Source: Treponema_I sp045631425
Lineage (GTDB): Bacteria; Spirochaetota; Spirochaetia; Treponematales; Treponemataceae
Direction: 5' to 3'
Length of the DNA stretch: 64,000 bases
NCBI GenBank assembly: GCA_045631425.1
Contig: JAZQUR010000105.1
Span: forward strand, 15,166 to 79,165
The position numbers were made by a program, and so were the translations under genes. Below are positions 8,208-16,623 of the stretch, one piece after another (position 1 is the first letter of the stretch; each line of letters opens with the position of its first letter). Under the pieces are notes generated by a model, which was given only the letters and a program-made list of their open reading frames with translations, was not told the origin of the DNA and did no database searches.

Positions 8208-8825
8208 TTACGCAAATGTTTTATATGCTTCTTTTAATTCATCTACAGAAACATTTTTCTCTTGGTTTTGCCAAGAAATTTCACCTTTTTTGATAAACAA
8301 AATATTATCTGCAACTTCAGTTGTTAAATATAAATCGTGGGAAGTTATGACAATTGTTCGATTAGCATTTTTTAGGATTTTTACAAGATTTTCTGCATTT
8401 GTAGGATCAAGAGACGCAAAAGGCTCATCTAAAAACAAAATTTCTTCTTTACTTGCTAAAGCCACAATTAATGAAGCCATCATTTCTTGTCCTGTAGATA
8501 ATCTTCTTATCGGAGATTTCGCAAATTCTTGTGCATTAAAAAGCTCGTAAGCTTCTCTCCAATTATCATTTTCTTTTGCATTGATTATATCTAAATGTTC
8601 TTTTAGGGAAAAATGTTGAATTAATCCTCCAGAGGAAGGAACAAGCCATCCTTTTGTTTCTTTTATATCCGTAATAAAGATGCCAGAAAGAATCTTTAGT
8701 AAAGTTGTTTTTCCAGCACCATTATGTCCACAAATTACAGTAATTTTATTTTCTGGAATTTCAATTTCAAAATCTTTGAATATCTCTTTTTTTCTATTGT
8801 ATTTAAAATTTACATTATACTTCAT
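8208..8825 (-). CDS. ABC transporter ATP-binding protein
   Basis: 205-residue ATPase. Walker A GHNGAGKTT (about 33-41), signature LSTGQ, Walker B ILFLDEP, H-loop TSHD. AAGGA precedes the ATG by 8 bases. It is flanked on both sides by small membrane proteins of similar size and topology, forming an exporter. Small ATPases of this kind often serve peptide or antibiotic export and immunity; the micropeptide upstream makes a peptide cargo plausible but unproven. Confidence 0.9.
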   Translation of the reverse strand: MKYNVNFKYNRKKEIFKDFEIEIPENKITVICGHNGAGKTTLLKILSGIFITDIKETKGWLVPSSGGLIQHFSLKEHLDIINAKENDNWREAYELFNAQEFAKSPIRRLSTGQEMMASLIVALASKEEILFLDEPFASLDPTNAENLVKILKNANRTIVITSHDLYLTTEVADNILFIKKGEISWQNQEKNVSVDELKEAYKTFA

Positions 8826-8846
8826 TGTTTTTCCTTTTTTTTATTT

Positions 8847-9431
8847 TTATATTTGTGTTCTATAGTGATTTGATTCTGATAATTTCCAAGCCGCAAAAAA
8901 AGCTAAAAGTGCCAAACAAATTGATATTAAACTGATTAGAAAAATATTGTTTAATAATAACAAGCATAATAATAATATAAAAGTAATTCCCATAGTGAGG
9001 AAAGTTGTTGTAGCCTCAGACCCTTTACCTAATATTGCCCCTAAATGCATTAAGGCTGATGTAAAAACTATCATTGGAACTAACCAAAATATATCAATAA
9101 CTGAAAATATATCATTTATTATTGGAATAATCGCTACAACCTCTATTGCCAACATAAGTATCGAAGCTAAAATTTTTGAAATAAAAATATCTAGATATGA
9201 AGCCTTCACATTATAAACAAAAACTATCCCTTTCATTTTTGTATCTGCAACAAATGATTCAAATATATATTCGTTGGCAACCATTAATATAAACCAAGAA
9301 TAAAAGGGTTTACCCAATTCAACACTTTTTTTTTCAAATAAATATAAAACTCCAACAATTACAACAATTAGTGACCAACCTCTATAATTGCAGAACAATT
9401 CTCTAAATTCTTTTTTTAATAACGTTTTCAT
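8847..9431 (-). CDS. ABC exporter membrane subunit, first of pair
   Basis: 194 residues, about six TM segments, with a charged N terminus (MKTLLKKEFRELF) resembling the start of the permease at 7628-8185, so the two are probably distant paralogues. AGGGG lies 7 bases before the ATG. It is 21 bases upstream of the ATPase gene and about 75 bases downstream of the 20-codon ORF. Confidence 0.75.
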   Translation of the reverse strand: MKTLLKKEFRELFCNYRGWSLIVVIVGVLYLFEKKSVELGKPFYSWFILMVANEYIFESFVADTKMKGIVFVYNVKASYLDIFISKILASILMLAIEVVAIIPIINDIFSVIDIFWLVPMIVFTSALMHLGAILGKGSEATTTFLTMGITFILLLCLLLLNNIFLISLISICLALLAFFAAWKLSESNHYRTQI

Positions 9432-9451
9432 ATTTTCCCCTTTTTTTTACA

Positions 9452-9498
9452 GGGACTATCATATATACACTAATTATCTAATGTTTTCTAATAGTCCC
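9452..9498 (-). promoter_or_regulatory. Hairpin between micropeptide ORF and exporter genes
   Basis: 8-bp inverted repeat GGGACTAT (9452-9459) / ATAGTCCC (9491-9498) with a 31-base loop. In the minus transcript it is followed by A-rich sequence and the next ribosome binding site rather than a T-run, so it is not an intrinsic terminator. It could slow or process the transcript between the peptide and transporter genes. Confidence 0.5.
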
Positions 9499-9506
9499 CT
9501 TTATTA

Positions 9507-9569
9507 TTAATATGCTGGAGTAGATATTAATAACATTGCGATAACGATGATAACTGTTTTTGTAATCAT
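9507..9569 (-). CDS. 20-residue hydrophobic micropeptide
   Basis: A 20-codon ORF, MITKTVIIVIAMLLISTPAY, preceded by an ideal ribosome binding site (AAGGAGG, 8 bases to ATG) and a consensus promoter. One cationic residue is followed by a 12-residue hydrophobic stretch and a polar, Pro-containing tail. It is the first gene of the exporter operon. It could be an exported signal or toxin precursor, a leader peptide, or a small membrane subunit. No family recognised; coding potential rests on the translation signals and position. Confidence 0.6.
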   Translation of the reverse strand: MITKTVIIVIAMLLISTPAY

Positions 9570-9598
9570 TTCAGCGTCCTCCTTTTTAAGATATTTTC

Positions 9599-9628
9599 AT
9601 TATAAATCTACTTTTTTCATTCTGTCAA
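9599..9628 (-). promoter_or_regulatory. Consensus sigma-70 promoter of the micropeptide-exporter operon
   Basis: Perfect -35 TTGACA (9623-9628) and perfect -10 TATAAT (9599-9604), spacer 18. It is the closest match to consensus I found in the window and predicts strong constitutive expression. Confidence 0.85.
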
Positions 9629-9707
9629 ATTTTATTTTTTTTGTCATTTTGTTTTTTTATATCAATTTTTCTTTAAGATTCTTCAAATATGAGAATCAAC
9701 TTCCTTC

Positions 9708-9736
9708 TTTACCTTATGCAAAGTTTCAACTATAAT
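9708..9736 (+). promoter_or_regulatory. Promoter of the GerMN gene, leaderless spacing
   Basis: TATAAT (9731-9736) ends 6 bases before the ATG at 9743; TTTACC lies 17 bases further upstream. Confidence 0.6.
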
Positions 9737-9742
9737 TTTCCT

Positions 9743-10621
9743 ATGGCAAATAATGATAATAAAAAGAAAAATGATATTGGTTTTGCAATTTGGCTAGTGG
9801 CTGCACTTATAGTTTTTATTGTGTTTTTAGTTTCTAGAGAAAGAATGTTGACTGTTCTAAAAGAAACAGATTTTTTTAACAAGGTTTTTGGTTCTGAACC
9901 TCAATTTATAACAAATTTTGAGCCAAAACATACAGATTCTCAAAAAGCAGAAACAGAAATCACTGAAGAAATCATTCTGGAAAATATCAATTCAACAAAT
10001 CAAAATACAATTACTCTAAATGTGGATAATAACAAATCTAACAATTCTTCAGTTGGAAGCTCTACTGGAAAAACAGCTGAACCTGAAAATACAGTTGAAA
10101 TCCCACAATCAAGAGAGGAAACACCTGTAACTCCAGTTCAACCAGAAGAAAAAACTGAAACTCCAAAAAAAGTAGAAACCCAAAATGCTGTTTCAGAATC
10201 AAAAATGAAGCAAACTTTGTTTTTCATCGTGATTTCAGGCGATGGCTCTGTTGTTAGAAAAGAAATTACACGAGAAATTCCAAAAACGAACACACCTTTA
10301 GCTGCAGCCATTAACGCATTGCTTTCAGGCCCAAATATTTCTGAACTAGAATCTGGATATATGTCCCTTATTCCAAACGGAACAAAACTTCTAGGCGCAT
10401 CCATAAATAACGGCGTTGCAACTATTAATTTTAGCGAAGAGTTTTTATTCAACAAATACGGTGTAGAAGGGATTTATGGGCAGCTAATGCAAGTTGTGTA
10501 TACTGCAACCGCTTTTAGCAATATTAATAGTGTACAATTTTTGGTAGAGGGCGCAAAACAAGATTATCTTGGAGAAGGAATCTTTGTAGGCTCTCCACTT
10601 CCACGTTCAGCATTTAAATAA
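9743..10621 (+). CDS. Membrane-anchored GerMN-domain protein
   Basis: 292 residues from the ATG at 9743. Cationic start MANNDNKKK, one TM segment (about 14-32), a long Asn/Glu/Thr/Pro-rich spacer (to about 180), then a GerMN domain (TLFFIVISGDGSVVRKEITREIP ... NGVATINFSEEF ... YTATAF). In endospore formers GerM affects germination and sporulation; in spirochaetes the domain is found in envelope proteins of unknown job. No ribosome binding site precedes this ATG. An in-frame ATG at 9689 would add an 18-residue extension lacking homology. Confidence 0.8.
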   Translation: MANNDNKKKNDIGFAIWLVAALIVFIVFLVSRERMLTVLKETDFFNKVFGSEPQFITNFEPKHTDSQKAETEITEEIILENINSTNQNTITLNVDNNKSNNSSVGSSTGKTAEPENTVEIPQSREETPVTPVQPEEKTETPKKVETQNAVSESKMKQTLFFIVISGDGSVVRKEITREIPKTNTPLAAAINALLSGPNISELESGYMSLIPNGTKLLGASINNGVATINFSEEFLFNKYGVEGIYGQLMQVVYTATAFSNINSVQFLVEGAKQDYLGEGIFVGSPLPRSAFK

Positions 10622-10742
10622 TTTAACATCAATATTTATTGAATGTTTTATTACAATTTTGTATCATAAGGCAAAATAGATTGTGCTAAATCCACTAACA
10701 ACACAATCTGGAGAGGTGTTTATTACAAGCTCGGAGGTTACT

Positions 10743-12719
10743 ATGAACGTTTCTGCATTGGAAAAAGTGGCATTGTCAATCCGTAGCCTTTCAATGGATG
10801 CTATTCAAAAAGCAAAGTCAGGTCACCCAGGCCTACCATTGGGATGTGCAGAGTTGGCATCGGTTTTATATGGTGAAATCCTTAACCATAATCCTAAAAA
10901 TGCTGCTTGGTTAAACAGAGATCGTTTTGTCTTATCTGCTGGACATGGATCTATGCTTTTGTATTCTATCCTACATTTAAGTGGATATGATGTTTCTTTA
11001 GACGACATAAAGAATTTTCGTCAATTAGATTCAAAATGCCCAGGACATCCTGAATATGGAGTTACTCCTGGTGTTGAATGTACAACAGGGCCATTAGGAC
11101 AAGGTATTGCCATGGCAACTGGTATGGCTTTGGCTGAAACAATGCTTGCAGCTAAATTCAACACAGAAAATCATAAAATTGTTGATCACTACACTTATGC
11201 ACTTGTTGGCGAAGGCTGTTTGATGGAAGGTGTTTCTTCAGAAGCTTCAAGTTTTGCTGGTGCATATAAACTTGGAAAACTTATCGTTTTCTATGATGAA
11301 AATAAAATCACTATTGATGGTTCAACTGACATTGTTTTCTCAGAAGACATCCAAAAACGTTATGAAGCTTACGGATGGCAAGTTCTACGTGGTTCTATGT
11401 ACAACATGGAAGAAATTGCTAAACTTGTTGAAAGTGCAAAAGCTGATGACAGACCATCATTAATCATTCTAAAATCTGCTATCGGAAAAGGTGCTCCAAC
11501 TGTAGAAGGCAAATCTGCTGCACACGGTGCTCCAATTGGTGAAGAAGGGGTTGCTGAAGCAAAGAAAAATCTTGGATTAAATCCAGAAGAACACTTCTTT
11601 GTTGCAAAAGAAGCATACGATTACTTCGCAGAAAAACAAGCAGAATATTCAGCAAAGGAAGAAAACTGGAACAACACTTTTGACGCTTGGGCAGAAGAAA
11701 ATCCAGAACTTCTAAAACTATGGAACGCATATCACAACAATGAACCAGTTTCTGAAATCACAGATGATATGTTCCCTACTTTTGAAGTTGGTGAAAATCT
11801 TGCAACACGTTCTGCTGCAGGAAAAGCTCTAACATTCTTAACAGAAAAATTCCAAAACTACGTTGGTGGTAGTGCAGACTTGTGCGGACCTAACGCTATC
11901 AAATTTGCTCCAAATAGTGGTGTTTATTCTCCAGAAACAAGAGATGGACGTTACATCAACTTTGGTATCAGAGAATTTGCAATGTCTTGTATCTGTAATG
12001 GTCTTGCATTACACGGTGGATTAAAACCATTCTGTGGAACATTCCTTGTATTTGCAGACTACCTAAGACCAGCTCTACGTCTTTCAAGTTTGATGGAATT
12101 GCCTGTTGTGTACATCTTCACACACGATTCAATCTACGTTGGAGAGGACGGACCTACACACCAACCAGTTGAACTAGTTTCTTCACTACGTGGAATTCCT
12201 GGTGTACAAGTGCTACGTCCAGCTGATGCTCAAGAAGCAGTTGAAGCATGGAAAATCGCAAACGAAGTTAAAGATCACCCAGTATGTATCTGTTTAACAC
12301 GTCAAAATATCCCTGTATTTGAAAAAGAAGATCCAGATTGGAAAAACACAATCAAAACAGGTGCTTATATTGCTAAAAAAGCAAGTGACAAGCCAGATGT
12401 TACAATTCTTGCAACAGGTTCTGAAGTTTCTCTTGCACTTGAAGCAGCAAGTAAGTCAAAGAAAGCTGTTCGCGTTGTTTCAGTATTAGATAAGACAGCT
12501 TTTGAAAAGCAACCTCAAGTTTTAATTGATACAATTCTTGGTGGTGCAAAAAAAGTTGTAGTTGCTGAAGCTGGTATTTCTCAAGGTTGGGAAGGCTTTG
12601 CTACAAGCAAAAATGACTTATTTAACATCAATCGTTTCGGAACTTCTGCACCTGCAAACATTGCAGCAAAAGGTCTAGGATTTACAGCTGACAACCTTCT
12701 AAACGTTATCGAAGGCTAA
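10743..12719 (+). CDS. tkt: Transketolase
   Basis: Thiamine-diphosphate enzyme transferring two-carbon units in the non-oxidative pentose phosphate pathway. 658 residues, full length. Visible: SGHPGLPLGCAELA, GPLGQGIAMATGMA, the ThDP motif beginning VGEGCLMEG and ending near YDENKITIDG, IRE in the second domain, and HDSIYVGEDGPTHQP. The start at 10743 has GGAGG 6 bases upstream; an earlier in-frame ATG-less TTG extension is not supported. Followed by a strong terminator. Confidence 0.97.
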   Translation: MNVSALEKVALSIRSLSMDAIQKAKSGHPGLPLGCAELASVLYGEILNHNPKNAAWLNRDRFVLSAGHGSMLLYSILHLSGYDVSLDDIKNFRQLDSKCPGHPEYGVTPGVECTTGPLGQGIAMATGMALAETMLAAKFNTENHKIVDHYTYALVGEGCLMEGVSSEASSFAGAYKLGKLIVFYDENKITIDGSTDIVFSEDIQKRYEAYGWQVLRGSMYNMEEIAKLVESAKADDRPSLIILKSAIGKGAPTVEGKSAAHGAPIGEEGVAEAKKNLGLNPEEHFFVAKEAYDYFAEKQAEYSAKEENWNNTFDAWAEENPELLKLWNAYHNNEPVSEITDDMFPTFEVGENLATRSAAGKALTFLTEKFQNYVGGSADLCGPNAIKFAPNSGVYSPETRDGRYINFGIREFAMSCICNGLALHGGLKPFCGTFLVFADYLRPALRLSSLMELPVVYIFTHDSIYVGEDGPTHQPVELVSSLRGIPGVQVLRPADAQEAVEAWKIANEVKDHPVCICLTRQNIPVFEKEDPDWKNTIKTGAYIAKKASDKPDVTILATGSEVSLALEAASKSKKAVRVVSVLDKTAFEKQPQVLIDTILGGAKKVVVAEAGISQGWEGFATSKNDLFNINRFGTSAPANIAAKGLGFTADNLLNVIEG

Positions 12720-12730
12720 TCGGTTTTTAC

Positions 12731-12778
12731 AAAGAGCTTTTATCGTCTATAATTATGGAGGATAAAAGCTCTTTTTTT
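12731..12778 (+). terminator. Intrinsic terminator of tkt
   Basis: Perfect 14-bp stem (12731-12744 with 12761-12774), 16-base loop, then a T-run. Confidence 0.9.
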
Positions 12779-12817
12779 GGTACACTATGCCACAAAATAA
12801 TATTATGAGGAAAAAAA

Positions 12818-13438
12818 ATGACAACTAAACAAAAATATGCAATTTTGCTTAGTCTTATCACAGTTGGTGCTCAACTTTATTCTACAGTAGTGTTGATAAT
12901 TGAACGCGGATGGTTAGCATTTCAATATTACACAATGGACAGTAATATTTTCGCAGCCATTACATCAATCTTGATGATTTTTTTATTGCTATCAAAAGGT
13001 TCTGTTTCTCAAAAAATTCACAACCTTCGCTACTACTCAACTTGTTGTGTAACAGTAACTTTTATCGTTGTTATCGCAATTTTGATTCCACTTGATGGAT
13101 TGGAAAATTTTGCAAGTTGGCTTTTTGAAGGCACAGATTTCTGGCTGCACACAGTTGGACCACTTTTAAACATTGCAAGTTTCTTGTTCTTAGAGCATGA
13201 ATGTAAAATCACAAAACGCGAAACATTCTTAGCTCTTATTCCAACCATTATTTATGCAGTTATCGCTATTGTTCTAAACCTTGTAAAAGTTATTTATGGA
13301 CCATATCCTTTCTTACACGTTTACGAACAAAGCATTTTCATGACTTTTGTTTGGCTCATTGTTATCAGCGCATTAGTTTATGGGATCGCATTGTTACTAA
13401 AATTTGGAAATACAAAACTTCAAAAAAATAAAGCATAA
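12818..13438 (+). CDS. Multi-TM membrane protein, Pr6Pr-like, copy 1
   Basis: 206 residues with about six membrane spans. FQYYTMDSNIFAAI, RYYSTCCVTVTF, HTVGPLLNIASFLFLEHE and GPYPFLHVYEQS are conserved in the next gene, so the two are tandem paralogues. The layout (YT-x-SN after the first TM, a PLLN-type motif in the middle, GPY-F near the end) fits the Pr6Pr family of uncharacterised membrane proteins. GAGG lies 8 bases before the ATG. No function known. Confidence 0.75.
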   Translation: MTTKQKYAILLSLITVGAQLYSTVVLIIERGWLAFQYYTMDSNIFAAITSILMIFLLLSKGSVSQKIHNLRYYSTCCVTVTFIVVIAILIPLDGLENFASWLFEGTDFWLHTVGPLLNIASFLFLEHECKITKRETFLALIPTIIYAVIAIVLNLVKVIYGPYPFLHVYEQSIFMTFVWLIVISALVYGIALLLKFGNTKLQKNKA

Positions 13439-13482
13439 ATCTCTTTTTGCTAAATTTGCTAAAAATACATAAACTATTTGAT

Positions 13483-13527
13483 AAGGATTGTTTTGGGATT
13501 ATTTCTTGAAAACAATCCTTTTTTTTT
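13483..13527 (+). terminator. Intrinsic terminator between the paralogues
   Basis: 12-bp stem (13483-13494 with 13509-13520) and a T-run to 13527; the two paralogues are therefore probably separate transcripts. Confidence 0.9.
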
Positions 13528-13613
13528 CTCGGAAAGCTAACAAATTATTTTCTTAGGCATAACTTATTATTATTTTAAAATTAGATTTAAAAATTACAGG
13601 AGTAAAAAAAGTT

Positions 13614-14249
13614 ATGAAAATAAAACAAAATCTAGCATTGATTACAAACTTAGTATGTGCCGTTTTGCAAATTTATGCTTTAACAATGGCTTTTATGGCA
13701 CGAGGTTTTTCACCTTTGCAATATTACACCATAGACAGCAATATTTTTGCTTGTCTTTCTTCCATCGTTTTGGTGTGTTCCTTATTGATAAAGGGAAGAA
13801 CGCCGCTTTGGGTTCATAAATTCCGATATTACGCCACTTGCTGTGTAACTGTTACCCTCGTAGTTGTTTTGGTGATTTTAATACCATCAGCAGGATTCCG
13901 CTCTGCTCCAGAATTACTATTTCATGGAACAAACCTATGGCAACACACTATTTGTCCGCTTTTAGGGATTTGTAGCTTTTTATTTTTTGAAAAAGATGAA
14001 AAGTTAGACGTAAATCAAAGTACATACGCTTTAATTCCCACATTGATTTATGGAATCGTAGCAATTCTTTTGAACGCAATCCGAGTGATAAGAGGACCTT
14101 ACGCTTTCTTCTACATTTACGAGCAAAGTATCCTTGTAACTTTTATGTGGATGATTATAATTTTGGGAATTGCCTACATCCTAGCAGAGTTGCTAAGACG
14201 AGGCAATTTGAGATTAGGCATCAACTCAAAAACTTACCCATCAACTTAG
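13614..14249 (+). CDS. Multi-TM membrane protein, Pr6Pr-like, copy 2
   Basis: 211 residues, same topology and motif order as the gene at 12818-13438 (LQYYTIDSNIFAC, RYYATCCVTVTLVVV, HTICPLLGICSFLFFE, GPYAFFYIYEQSI). Divergence across the whole length, with conserved motif blocks, indicates an old tandem duplication rather than a recent one. AGGAG lies about 11 bases before the ATG. No function assigned. Confidence 0.75.
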   Translation: MKIKQNLALITNLVCAVLQIYALTMAFMARGFSPLQYYTIDSNIFACLSSIVLVCSLLIKGRTPLWVHKFRYYATCCVTVTLVVVLVILIPSAGFRSAPELLFHGTNLWQHTICPLLGICSFLFFEKDEKLDVNQSTYALIPTLIYGIVAILLNAIRVIRGPYAFFYIYEQSILVTFMWMIIILGIAYILAELLRRGNLRLGINSKTYPST

Positions 14250-14362
14250 AGAATTTTCCCTCCTTTTTTTGTTGCCTTTTATGACAAAAAGGTCTAAAAT
14301 TGTAAAAATCATAGATTAATTGAAATGTCTATTAATCTATAAAAAATTAGGAGGGATTCTCA

Positions 14363-15271
14363 ATGAATACAAAAAAAATTGTTGTTATCTGTTCTGTTTT
14401 GGTTGTACTTGTAGTACTTCTTGTTTCTTCATTCAGCGTTGTTGGACCAACAGAAAGAGGTATCAAAGTTACACTTGGTGTGGCAGACGAAGTTGTTTTA
14501 GGACCAGGTCTAAAATTCAAAACACCTTTCTTGCAAAAAATCCAGAAATACGATTTAACACCAATCCAATACGTTTCATCTTTTAATAACGTTAGCGATG
14601 CTGCAATTACTTTGGATAAACAATCTATTCTTGTAAATTTCGAACTATTTTGGCGTTATGATGAAAGCAAACTATACAATGTTGCTACAAGATACAAAAC
14701 TCGCGAAAGTTTATATCAACCAATTTCAACATCTCTAAAAGGTATCATCAAGGATTGCGTTGGTAAAAAATCAATCAACGACATTACAGCAAACCAATCT
14801 TTACTTACAAATGAAGTTATTGAAAGACTTGTTGATGATATCGCTTATCTTCCAATCATTGTTGATAAATTTACAATCACAAACATTGATTGGTCAGCTG
14901 AATACGACAAACAAATCGAAGAAACAGCAAAACTAAGTCAACAAGTTGAACAAGCTAAGCAACAAGCTCTAATTGTTGAAGCTCAAGCTCAAAAACAAGT
15001 TAAAGAAGCACAAGCAAGACTTGAAGCTGAAAAACTAAATGCAGAAGCAGAAATTGCAAAAGCAGAAGGTGAAGCAAAGGCTAAAAAGATTCGTGCAGAT
15101 GCTGATGCTTACGAAGCTCAAAAAATCGCAGAAAACCAAGCTGCTTATTCAAAACAATGGCAATATGAAATTGATCTAGAAAAGGCAAAAAGATGGAATG
15201 GTAAAGAAGTTCCAGATGCAGCATATATTGTTCCAGGAACTGGAGCTGTTGTTCCTCTAAAGACAAACTAA
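14363..15271 (+). CDS. SPFH/prohibitin-family membrane protein
   Basis: 302 residues. One N-terminal TM anchor (about 5-27), then an SPFH/band-7 domain (VVGPTERGIKVTLGVADE ... GPGLKFKTPF ... SILVNFELFWRYDE), then an Ala/Glu/Lys-rich coiled coil (about 188-265) and a short C-terminal tail. Such proteins oligomerise into rings on the membrane and modulate proteases or membrane microdomains. AGGAGGG lies 8 bases before the ATG. It stands alone, with no protease gene beside it, so it is more prohibitin-like than part of an HflKC pair. Confidence 0.88.
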   Translation: MNTKKIVVICSVLVVLVVLLVSSFSVVGPTERGIKVTLGVADEVVLGPGLKFKTPFLQKIQKYDLTPIQYVSSFNNVSDAAITLDKQSILVNFELFWRYDESKLYNVATRYKTRESLYQPISTSLKGIIKDCVGKKSINDITANQSLLTNEVIERLVDDIAYLPIIVDKFTITNIDWSAEYDKQIEETAKLSQQVEQAKQQALIVEAQAQKQVKEAQARLEAEKLNAEAEIAKAEGEAKAKKIRADADAYEAQKIAENQAAYSKQWQYEIDLEKAKRWNGKEVPDAAYIVPGTGAVVPLKTN

Positions 15272-15293
15272 TAAAAGCACTTTAAAACAAAAA

Positions 15294-15329
15294 AGGTGAG
15301 TTAGCAATCTTTTCAGATTCAACTCACCT
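15294..15329. terminator. Hairpin between the SPFH gene and convergent murA
   Basis: 9-bp stem AGGTGAGTT (15294-15302) / AACTCACCT (15321-15329). A-rich on the left, T/A-rich on the right, suitable for both converging genes. Confidence 0.75.
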
Positions 15330-15341
15330 ATATTTTATATA

Positions 15342-16622
15342 TTAGGCATCAACACGGGTAATGTGAGCGCCTAAAGATTGTAGGCGTTCTACCAAATGTT
15401 CATATCCTCTTTCGATTTGATATACGTTGCGGATTATACTTTCTCCTTGGGCGCTTAGAGCAGCAATAACCAAAGCCATACCTGCTCTAACGTCTGGGGA
15501 AACAAGTTCATCGCCATGAAGTCTACAAGGTCCAGAAACAACAGCTCTGTGTGGATCACACAGTGTGATTCTTGCACCCATTCCAATCAACTTATCAACA
15601 AAGAACATTCTTGATTCGAACATCTTTTCAAAAATCAAAACTGTACCAGAAACCTGAGTTGCAACAACTGTCATAACGCTGGTTAAGTCAGCTGGAAATC
15701 CTGGCCATGGAGAGTCATCGATTTTGGGAGTCATTCCACCAAGATCTGTATCAACTTGCATAGATTGACCCATTGGTACAGTTAAAGTTGTTCCTTCAAC
15801 TTCCCAGTGAATACCAAGTTTTTTGAAAGCCAATTTAATTGGACGTAAATCTCTAGGTTCAATATCTGTAATTGTGATGGAACCTTTTGTTGCAGCTGCA
15901 AGCCCGATAAAAGAACCAATTTCCATGTAATCTGGACCGATTCTATATTCTGTTCCGTGAAGTTCTTCCACACCGTCAATAGTCAAAATGTTTGAGCCAA
16001 CACCTGTGATTTTTGCACCCATTGATTTCAGCATATTACACAAGTCTTGGACGTGTGGCTCACTTGCAGCGTTTGTGATGATAGTTTGACCTTCTGCCAA
16101 AACAGCAGCCATCACTGCATTTTCTGTAGCTGTTACAGATGCTTCATCCAAGAAAATATCTGCCCCTACAAGTTTATTTGTAGAGAAAACAAATTGGCCA
16201 TTTGCTGAAATATTTACTCCAAGTTCTTGAAGTGCCAAAAAGTGAGTATCAACACGACGGCGACCAATTACATCTCCTCCTGGAGGAGACATAATTACTT
16301 TTCCGCTTCTAGCAACTAAAGGCCCTGCAAATAAGATTGAGCCACGAATTTTTTTTGTAAATGTAGCAGGGATTTCTGATTTATCAATATTTTTTGCTTC
16401 TACTTTCCAAGAGTTTGAACCTAGCTTTTCAACAGAAACACCTAGAGAACGCAAAACATCAAACATAACTCCAGTATCTTCAATTTCTGGAATATTGTTT
16501 AGGATTACAGGTTCTTTTGTTAGAATACAAGCTGCAATACATGGAAGGGCTGCATTTTTATTTCCACTTGCTTTAATTGTTCCCTTGATTGGGAAACCAC
16601 CTTCTACGTGATATTCTACCAT
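15342..16622 (-). CDS. murA: UDP-N-acetylglucosamine 1-carboxyvinyltransferase (Asp active site)
   Basis: First committed step of peptidoglycan synthesis: transfers enolpyruvate from PEP to UDP-GlcNAc. 426 residues, full length; K22 in SGNKNAALP is present. The catalytic loop reads GGDVIGRRRVD, so the usual Cys (E. coli 115) is Asp117 here. Asp-type MurA enzymes (Mycobacterium, Chlamydia, Borrelia, Treponema) are active but are not alkylated by fosfomycin. GGAGG lies 7 bases before the ATG, and the gene starts one base after pepT ends, so they form an operon. Confidence 0.96.
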   Translation of the reverse strand: MVEYHVEGGFPIKGTIKASGNKNAALPCIAACILTKEPVILNNIPEIEDTGVMFDVLRSLGVSVEKLGSNSWKVEAKNIDKSEIPATFTKKIRGSILFAGPLVARSGKVIMSPPGGDVIGRRRVDTHFLALQELGVNISANGQFVFSTNKLVGADIFLDEASVTATENAVMAAVLAEGQTIITNAASEPHVQDLCNMLKSMGAKITGVGSNILTIDGVEELHGTEYRIGPDYMEIGSFIGLAAATKGSITITDIEPRDLRPIKLAFKKLGIHWEVEGTTLTVPMGQSMQVDTDLGGMTPKIDDSPWPGFPADLTSVMTVVATQVSGTVLIFEKMFESRMFFVDKLIGMGARITLCDPHRAVVSGPCRLHGDELVSPDVRAGMALVIAALSAQGESIIRNVYQIERGYEHLVERLQSLGAHITRVDA

Positions 16623-16623
16623 T

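Noticed and set aside
9452..9498. Intrinsic terminator after the micropeptide
   Set aside because: The stem is followed on the minus strand by an A-rich stretch, not a T-run.
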